A stretch of 22,821 nt of DNA from assembly GCA_964651495.1 (NCBI GenBank), contig CAZYWP010000039.1:1-22821 (forward strand). Direction: 5' to 3'. This DNA is from CAZNVB01 sp964651495. Its GTDB lineage: Bacteria > Acidobacteriota > Aminicenantia > Aminicenantales > UBA8522. Under the pieces are notes generated by a model. That model was given only the letters and a program-made list of their open reading frames with translations. It had not been told where the DNA came from and did not search any database. Position numbers and translations under genes: made by a program. Positions 13,625 to 22,821 of the stretch are shown here, piece after piece; position 1 is the stretch's first letter, and every line of letters starts with the position of its first letter.

Positions 13625-14374
13625 CTAATCATTATAATCGATCCCAAGTATTTCTGCTGGAGATAATAATCTCCTCTTTCCTTCCGTGATCAGGAGCAGT
13701 CTGGCCCGGGTGTCCATTCCGGCGAAGACGCCATCCAGGCTGTCTTTCTCCCTGCGCACCTTGACTAGTTTTCCGATCGGAAAAATCAATTTGGACTCGA
13801 AAGCGCGGACGATCTCCCACTTTTTTCCCCGCCTGAAAGCGCCGTACCAGCGGTCGAGGCCCCGCCAGAGACAGGTCTCGAGGGCCTCCCGGTCGGCCGG
13901 TTTTTTCCGGGCCAGGCGCAGTGATGTCGCCTGGCGGCGCAATTCCGCCGGAAAATCGCTCCGCCGCTGAGTGATATTCAGGCCGATTCCCAGGACGGCG
14001 TGATTCAAGGAACTCCCCAGGAATACCCCCTCGCAGAGGATCCCCCCGAGCTTCCCGGTTTTCCAGACGATATCGTTCGGCCACTTGAGCCTGACCTCCA
14101 GACCCGCCGCTTCCCGGATGGCCTCTGCGCAGGCGACCCCCGCGACCAGCGGAAGGAGGGAGATGTCTTTCCGGCGCGGCCGGAGGATAACGGAAGCATA
14201 CAGACCTTGGCCGGAGGGCGAATGCCAGGTTCGCCCCTTGGTGCCCCGCCCCGCGGTCTGCTCTCCGGCAATAACGACCGTTCCCTCCTCCGCCCCTTCC
14301 TGGGCCAGCGCCTTGGCCGCGTCATTGGTCGATGAGCAGGAGGACAAACGATGGATGATCGCCCCGATAGTCAT
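13625..14374 (-). CDS. birA: Biotin-[acetyl-CoA-carboxylase] ligase, class I (no DNA-binding domain)
   Basis: The 249-residue enzyme makes biotinyl-5'-AMP and transfers biotin to the lysine of biotin carrier domains such as AccB. Visible motifs are SSTN at 14-17, the biotinyl-AMP loop GRGTKGRTW at 42-50, KWPND at 97-101, and the small C-terminal SH3-like domain from about 205 (LVKVRREKDSLDGVF...). There is no N-terminal winged helix, so unlike E. coli BirA it should not act as the bio operon repressor. The chosen ATG at 14374 lies 32 bases after the valS stop. The Shine-Dalgarno sequence is weak. Longer in-frame extension runs out of frame across valS and is not coding. Confidence 0.93.
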   Translation of the reverse strand: MTIGAIIHRLSSCSSTNDAAKALAQEGAEEGTVVIAGEQTAGRGTKGRTWHSPSGQGLYASVILRPRRKDISLLPLVAGVACAEAIREAAGLEVRLKWPNDIVWKTGKLGGILCEGVFLGSSLNHAVLGIGLNITQRRSDFPAELRRQATSLRLARKKPADREALETCLWRGLDRWYGAFRRGKKWEIVRAFESKLIFPIGKLVKVRREKDSLDGVFAGMDTRARLLLITEGKRRLLSPAEILGIDYND

Positions 14375-14406
14375 GCCGGATGCGCTCGCACGCCCCCAAT
14401 AAATCG

Positions 14407-17046
14407 CTACGGTTTTATTTGTTCCAGGCTCTTTTCCAGCTTGGCCCGGTTGTCCCGGAGCTCGAGCAGGCCTCTCTTGGTTTCTTCGATGACTTCGCGG
14501 GGAGCCCGCTCGAGGAATTCCTTCTTCTGCAGCCGCCCCTCGAGTTTTTCGATCTCGACCGCCGCCTTCTTGATCTCCCTCTCCAGGCGCGTCCGCTCGG
14601 CCTCCAGGTCGACGGCTCCAACCAGGGGGATGGCCACTTCCCATGCTCCGGCCACGCCCTTGAGCATGGCCGTCTCCGGAGGAAAGCGGTCTTCGACCCT
14701 GACCTCCGAGCCGTTGGCCAGGGCCAGGATGAAATTCCGGATCTCGGGGATGAGCTTCCGTTCTCCAGCGCCCGGTGCCTTCAGCCAGACCTCGACTTTC
14801 TGCCGCGGCGGGATCCTGTTCTCGGCCCTGATCGTCCGGATCTCGACCACCAGGTCCTGGAGAAGCTGCATCTCCTCCTCGGCATGCGGGTCCATATCCT
14901 CCGCCGCACTCCTGGGGAAGGACGCCCTGGCCAGCGACCCGTCGCTCCCGGGAAGGTAATGCCAGATCTCCTCGGTGATAAACGGCATGAAGGGATGAAG
15001 GAGCCTGAGAATATGGTCAAGCGTCGCCGCCAGCACCGCTTTTGCCGTGCCGCTCCCGGCCTGGAGCGCCGGCTTGGCCAGCTCGATGTACCAGTCGCAA
15101 AACTCGTGCCAGACAAAATGATAGATTTTCTCGGCCGCCTCGTAGAACTTGTACTCCTCGAGCGCCGCCTCGAGCTCAGCGGTGATGCGGGCCAGGCGGC
15201 TGCGGATCCAGCGGTCGGGCAGAGTCAGATCATTCTCTTGGATGACCGGTTCCGTTTCATCTATGTTGATCAGGACGAAGCGCGAGGCGTTCCAAATCTT
15301 GTTCACAAAGGACCGGTAGCCCGCCATGCGCTCCTCGGAAAGAGAGAGGTCCATGCCCGGGATGGCCAGCGCCGCCATCGTGAAGCGCAGGGCATCGGTG
15401 CCGTATTTTCCGATCATCTCGAGCGGGTCGATGATGTTCCCCTCCGATTTGCTCATTTTGCGGCGGCGGAAGTCCCGCACCAGGCCGTTGATGAAAACGT
15501 GACGGAAGGGGATCTGCCCCATGAACTTGAGACCCATCATGATCATCCGGGCGACCCAGAAAAAGATGATGTCAAAGGCCGTGGCCATCAGGTCGGTGGG
15601 GTAGAAGGTCTGCAGGTCAGGCGTTTGCTCCGGCCAGCCCATCGTGGCGAAGGGCCAGAGGGCCGAGCTGAACCAGGTGTCGAGGACGTCTTCATCCTGA
15701 ACAAGCTCACCGCTTCCGCACCTCGAGCACACCGCGGGCGTCTCCATCGAGACGATGATTTCCTTGCAGGCGCGGCAGTACCAGGCGGGAATCCGGTGCC
15801 CCCACCAGAGCTGGCGGGAGATGCACCAATCGTGGATCTTGTACATCCATTCGAAATAGCTCTTGGCCCAGTTCGCCGGGATGAACTGGATCGTCCCGTC
15901 CTCGACGACCCGGATGGCTTCCTTGGCCAGCGGGGCCATCCTGACAAACCACTGCCAGCTCAGGTGCGGCTCGATGACCGTCTTGCAGCGATAGCAGTGC
16001 CCGACCATATGACGGTAGTCTTCGGTTTTGACCAGGAGTCCGGCCTGCTCGAGCCCCTCCAGCACCTTTTTGCGGGCTTCGAACCGGTCGAGCCCCTTGA
16101 AATCCGCGCCGGCCGCCTCGGTCATCTTCCCCGAGCCGTCGATGACGATGACCTGCTCGAGGCCGTGCTCCTTGCCCAGCTCAAAGTCCACCGGGTCGTG
16201 GGCCGGAGTGACCTTGACCGCACCCGTCCCAAAGTCTTTTTCCACCCGTCTGTCCGTAATTACCGGGATGCGGCGGTTGACCAGCGGAAGAATGACCGTC
16301 TTCCCGTGGAGCCCCAGGAAACGCTCGTCCTCGGGGTGGACGGCCACCGCCGTATCCCCCAGCATGGTTTCCGGCCGGGTGGTGGCGACGACGATTCCGC
16401 CGCTTCCTTCCGCCAGGGGGTAGCGGATATAGTAGAGTTTGCCTGCCAGCTCCTTATGCTCGATCTCAATGTCGGAGAGAACGGTGCGGCAGCGCGGGCA
16501 CCGGTTGACCAGATAATAATCCCGATAAATCAGCCCTTCGCCGTAGAGGCTGACGAAGACCTGCCGGACCGCCCGCGAAAACCCCTCATCCATGGTGAAG
16601 CGCTCCCGGGTCCAATCGAGCGAAGCCCCCAGCTTTTTGAGCTGGCCGGTGATGATGCCGCCGTACTTCTGCTTCCAGTCCCAGGCGACCTTGAGGAACT
16701 CCTCCCGGCCGAGCTTCTCCCGGCTGAGCCCCTTCTCTTTGAGGTTCTGCTCGATCACGTTATGCACCGCGATTGAAGCGTGGTCCGTTCCGGGGAGCCA
16801 GAGGACGTCGAAGCCCTTCATTCTCTTCCAGCGGGCGATGATATCGGGCAGGGTGAAGCAGAGCGCATGGCCCATGTGGAGAGAGCCAGTCACGTTGGGC
16901 GGAGGAAGGACCATGGAAAACTTCGGCCTGGGGGATGGGACATCCGGAGTATTGGTGCGTTTCTCCAGCCAGAGCCGGGCCCACTTTTCCTCGACCGGCT
17001 TGGGGTCATAAGATTTTTCGAGCAGGTTTTTCGTCTTTGTCGTCAT
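14407..17046 (-). CDS. valS: Valyl-tRNA synthetase
   Basis: This 879-residue class I synthetase charges tRNA-Val and edits mischarged Thr. The catalytic Rossmann fold carries HMGH at 57-60 (HIGH motif) and KMSKS at 530-534. The CP1 editing domain lies between (VVATTRPETMLGDTAVAVHP). Two Cys pairs (NRCPRC, and CRAC...CSRC ahead of DEDVLDTWFSS) suggest zinc ribbons like those of Thermus-type ValS. The anticodon domain follows KMSKS. The final about 70 residues (LEAERTRLEREIKKAAVEIE onward) form the ValS coiled-coil arm that grips tRNA. Length is normal. The ATG is 18 bases after the pseudo-receiver stop, with GAGAGA as a moderate ribosome site. No T-box leader is visible, so expression appears to depend on the promoter at 17730. 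Confidence 0.96.
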   Translation of the reverse strand: MTTKTKNLLEKSYDPKPVEEKWARLWLEKRTNTPDVPSPRPKFSMVLPPPNVTGSLHMGHALCFTLPDIIARWKRMKGFDVLWLPGTDHASIAVHNVIEQNLKEKGLSREKLGREEFLKVAWDWKQKYGGIITGQLKKLGASLDWTRERFTMDEGFSRAVRQVFVSLYGEGLIYRDYYLVNRCPRCRTVLSDIEIEHKELAGKLYYIRYPLAEGSGGIVVATTRPETMLGDTAVAVHPEDERFLGLHGKTVILPLVNRRIPVITDRRVEKDFGTGAVKVTPAHDPVDFELGKEHGLEQVIVIDGSGKMTEAAGADFKGLDRFEARKKVLEGLEQAGLLVKTEDYRHMVGHCYRCKTVIEPHLSWQWFVRMAPLAKEAIRVVEDGTIQFIPANWAKSYFEWMYKIHDWCISRQLWWGHRIPAWYCRACKEIIVSMETPAVCSRCGSGELVQDEDVLDTWFSSALWPFATMGWPEQTPDLQTFYPTDLMATAFDIIFFWVARMIMMGLKFMGQIPFRHVFINGLVRDFRRRKMSKSEGNIIDPLEMIGKYGTDALRFTMAALAIPGMDLSLSEERMAGYRSFVNKIWNASRFVLINIDETEPVIQENDLTLPDRWIRSRLARITAELEAALEEYKFYEAAEKIYHFVWHEFCDWYIELAKPALQAGSGTAKAVLAATLDHILRLLHPFMPFITEEIWHYLPGSDGSLARASFPRSAAEDMDPHAEEEMQLLQDLVVEIRTIRAENRIPPRQKVEVWLKAPGAGERKLIPEIRNFILALANGSEVRVEDRFPPETAMLKGVAGAWEVAIPLVGAVDLEAERTRLEREIKKAAVEIEKLEGRLQKKEFLERAPREVIEETKRGLLELRDNRAKLEKSLEQIKP

Positions 17047-17064
17047 CTTGATCTCTCTGCCGGC

Positions 17065-17694
17065 CTATGGCTTTTTTCTCAGCTCCCTGTCCAGAAGGGA
17101 CTGGACTTCAGACCGGAGCGTCGCCTTGAGCCGCTTCTCCAGCTCTCTCTCCATGGAGAGGATTTCCTCCTGCAGCAGCCGCCTGATCCTCTCCTCGACA
17201 TCATCCGCTCCCGGCGGATAAGAAGGCGGCGGGGGCGCGAACTCGGATTCCTCGAAGAGGGGGATCGCTCCTGTCGGAGGGATGTCCTCGAGAAACGACT
17301 CCTCGGGGAAGGAATGCGGGCTTTTTTTCCGGTCGACGATCTCCCTGACCGTCTGAGCCAGCTTCTCCGAATCAAACGGCTTCTGGACGATCTCGTCATA
17401 GTCGATGCCGCGCAGCTTCTCCAGGTCGAGAGTCTCGAAGGCATTCCGGAGGAAGAGGAGCGCCGTCCGCCGGAAGTCCTCCCGGCTTCTCAAATAGCGG
17501 CCGACTTCATAGCCGTCCCGGCCGGGCAGGGAAAGGCTGACCAGGACTGCGTCCGGGTTGACCCGGCTGAGAGACTGGAGCAGGTCCTGGCCGTCCTCGA
17601 AGGGATGGAGCTCGAAATCCGGCGCGGCCAACGCCATCTGCACGACCTTCTGGACGGAAGGGCTCGGGTCGGCGACGATTACTTTGCAGGTCAT
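17065..17694 (-). CDS. Degenerate (pseudo-) receiver domain protein with C-terminal helix
   Basis: This 209-residue protein has a CheY-like receiver fold at about 4-122 but lacks the phosphorylation chemistry. The beta1 acidic pair is reduced to Asp9 (VADPSPS). The phospho-acceptor position in VSLSLPGRDGYE is Ser53 instead of Asp. The switch Thr/Ser is Arg83 (LFLRNAF), while the Lys of QKPF (Lys105) remains. A Pro-rich linker (about 135-160) leads to a charged C-terminal helix or coiled coil (about 160-209), with no DNA-binding domain. It is therefore probably a phosphate-independent protein-interaction module. It is first in the operon with valS, birA, coaX and rnr. The ATG at 17694 is preferred; an in-frame TTG at 17703 is possible, and neither has a clear Shine-Dalgarno sequence. 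Confidence 0.8.
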   Translation of the reverse strand: MTCKVIVADPSPSVQKVVQMALAAPDFELHPFEDGQDLLQSLSRVNPDAVLVSLSLPGRDGYEVGRYLRSREDFRRTALLFLRNAFETLDLEKLRGIDYDEIVQKPFDSEKLAQTVREIVDRKKSPHSFPEESFLEDIPPTGAIPLFEESEFAPPPPSYPPGADDVEERIRRLLQEEILSMERELEKRLKATLRSEVQSLLDRELRKKP

Positions 17695-17710
17695 GTCAGG
17701 CAAAAAAAAT

Positions 17711-17722
17711 GCAATCCATTGC
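17711..17722 (-). other. Tiny hairpin plus U-run at the 5' end of the valS operon transcript
   Basis: Minus-strand GCAATGGATTGC can fold as a 4-bp GCAA/TTGC stem with a 4-base loop. It is followed by A and eight T residues, then the start region. It begins right at the predicted transcription start. The stem is short for a terminator, so attenuation is only a possibility. Confidence 0.3.
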
Positions 17723-17729
17723 CGCTTTC

Positions 17730-17757
17730 ATTATCGCCATTCTCCGAATTCTGTCAA
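17730..17757 (-). promoter_or_regulatory. Strong sigma70-like promoter of the pseudo-receiver-valS-birA-coaX-rnr operon
   Basis: The minus strand has a perfect TTGACA (17752-17757), a 16-base spacer and GATAAT (17730-17735, 5 of 6 to TATAAT). The start point would be near 17723, about 29 bases before the ATG at 17694. It sits in the 111-base gap after dnaE and is the best promoter match I find in the window. Confidence 0.65.
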
Positions 17758-17805
17758 ATAACGCGGTTAGGGGAGACGAGCGTGCTGACGACCCCAAGCC
17801 CGAGC

Positions 17806-21284
<3,479 letters not shown>

Positions 21285-21285
<1 letters not shown>

Positions 21286-22817
21286 TATTCCCATTCGATC
21301 GTCGCCGGGGGCTTGGTCGTGATGTCGTAAACCACGCGGTTGACGCCGTGGACTTCGTTGACGATGCGCGTGGAGATCCGCGAGAGGACCCGGGATTCGA
21401 CCGGAAACCAGTTGGCCGTCATCCCGTCCACACTCTGGACGAGCCGCAGGACGACGACCTGGTGGTAGGTTCGCCGATCGCCCATCACGCCGACCGAGCG
21501 CACCGGCAGAAGGATGGCGAAGGCCTGCCAGAGCTTGTGGTAGAGCCTGGCCTTGTGGACCTCCTCAAGGAGGATCAGGTCGGCCTGGCGAAGGATGGCG
21601 ATGCGGTCGGGCGTGACTTCGCCGAGAATCCGGACGGCGAGGCCGGGGCCGGGAAAGGGGTGCTGAGTGATGAATTCGCGGTCCACGCCGAGCTCCGCCG
21701 CCAGGGTCCTGACTTCGTCCTTGAAAAGCTCGCGCAGCGGCTCGACGAGCTTGAACTTGAGCCCCTTGGGCAGGCCGCCGACGTTGTGGTGCGACTTGAT
21801 GGTGGACGACGGACCCTTCACCGGGGCGCTCTCGATGACATCGGGGTAGATCGTCCCCTGGGCGAGGAACTTCGCCCCGCCGATCTTGCGCGCTTCGGCC
21901 TCGAAGATTTCGATGAAGGTCCGGCCGATGATCTTGCGCTTCCGTTCGGGCGAAGTTACGCCGCGGAGATTGCGGAGGAAGAGATCAGAGGCGTCGACGC
22001 CGATGACATGGAGGTGGAGACGGCGCCGGAATTCATCCATCAGCCCCTCGTACTGGCCCTGGCGGAGCAGGCCGTTATCCACGAATACGCAGGTGAGCCT
22101 GTTCCCGACGGCGCGATGGACGATGAGCGAGGTGACGAGGGAGTCCACACCGCCGCTCAAGCCGCAGATAATTCTTCCCCGCCCGACGGCCCGCCCGACA
22201 TCCTCCACTTTCCTGGAGAGGAAAGACTTTATGCTCCATTCCGGCTTCAGGCCGGCCAGGGAAAAAAGAAAATTGGCCAGGACGGCCTTGCCCTGGCGGG
22301 TGTGGATGACCTCGGGATGGAACTGGACGCCGTACATTTTCCGCGCCGGCGCTTCGATCACGGTAAACTTGGTGTTGGCCGTCTTCCCCGTGACGGAAAA
22401 ACCGGGCGGGATTTTTTCTACGCGGTCGCCGTGGCTCATCCAGACCTGGCCGCTATCCTTCATACCCTTGAGGAGCCCGCCGCGGTCGAGAATCTCCAGA
22501 TAGGCGAATCCGTATTCCCGATGGGACGAAGGCACAACCTTGCCGCCGAGGAGATGGGCCATGAGCTGAAGCCCGTAGCAGATGCCGAGCACAGGAAGGC
22601 CGAGATGGAAGATGTCCGGTGAGCCGATGGGCGCTCCCTTCTCGTAAACGCTGCGCGGCCCGCCGGAGAGGATGAGGGCTTGGGGATTCTCTTTTTTAAT
22701 CCGGCTGACCGGTGTATCAAACGGGAAGATTTCGGAGTAAACGCCGAGTTCCCGGACTTTCCGGGCGATCAGCTGGGTGTACTGGGAGCCGAAATCGAGG
22801 ACGAGGACTTTCTTCAC
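21285..22817 (-). CDS. guaA: GMP synthase (glutamine-hydrolysing)
   Basis: The 510-residue enzyme converts XMP to GMP using ATP and glutamine, the last step of guanine nucleotide synthesis. The class I glutamine amidotransferase domain (1-190) has the triad Cys80 (GICYG), His167 and Glu169 (FHPEV). The ATP pyrophosphatase domain has the P-loop SGGVDS at 221-226. The C-terminal dimerisation domain ends in the typical DITTKPPATIEWE. The start is a GTG at 22817, followed by KKVLVLDFGSQ. An in-frame TGA directly upstream (22820-22818) rules out a longer protein, so the GTG start is secure. The ribosome site lies beyond the window edge. The stop overlaps the dnaE start by one base. Confidence 0.97.
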
Positions 22818-22821
22818 TCAC

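Noticed and set aside
14380..16776. A 798-codon plus-strand open frame antisense to valS
   Set aside because: It is the same antisense artefact: it covers a complete valS with all its motifs, and its translation is low-complexity Leu/Asp/Arg-rich sequence.
17704..17805. A T-box riboswitch upstream of the valS operon
   Set aside because: The predicted leader is only about 29 bases, the whole gap is 111 bases with no T-box consensus (TGG-containing antiterminator) visible, and a normal promoter lies within it.

Overview
This window reads as a moderately GC-rich chromosome segment of a Gram-negative-type bacterium. Every gene except one small secreted protein (8541-9077) lies on the minus strand. 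The mix of a secreted S46 dipeptidyl-peptidase, a zinc-ribbon Ser/Thr kinase with kinesin-light-chain-type TPRs, TPR and glycosidase lipoproteins, and class-III pantothenate kinase beside a class-I biotin ligase would fit an Aminicenantes/Acidobacteriota-like lineage. That placement is an inference from gene content and is not proven here.

Read in the direction of transcription (right to left), the right end holds core housekeeping genes. guaA (GTG start) and dnaE overlap by one base (TAATG). A strong sigma70-like promoter (17730-17757) then opens a seven-gene, apparently continuous operon: a degenerate receiver-domain protein, valS, birA, coaX, an unrecognised conserved-looking protein, rnr (RNase R), and a free-standing protein made only of the four winged helices of SelB. 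The last two genes overlap by ATGA. This SelB-tail protein, with no EF-Tu-like GTPase part, is the most unusual item in the window.

The left part (1-9077) is accessory and envelope/signalling in character. The lone plus-strand gene encodes a secreted protein of unknown role and is convergent with the operon end. It is separated from the kinase gene by a perfect 16-bp inverted repeat of mobile REP/MITE type (8374-8444). Then come the kinase gene with a DUF3788 gene downstream, an S46 peptidase with the arginine expected for cleavage after Asp/Glu (DPP11-like), a TPR lipoprotein, a small secreted protein, and a GH20-type glycosidase lipoprotein followed by the start of another gene that runs off the window. 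Recognisable promoters precede most of these units, and several have nearby palindromes that could be operators.

I see no tRNA, rRNA, CRISPR array, integrase or transposase gene. No gap between genes exceeds about 255 bases. The two largest, 1145-1380 and 8286-8540, hold the hairpins, promoters and inverted repeat listed below.
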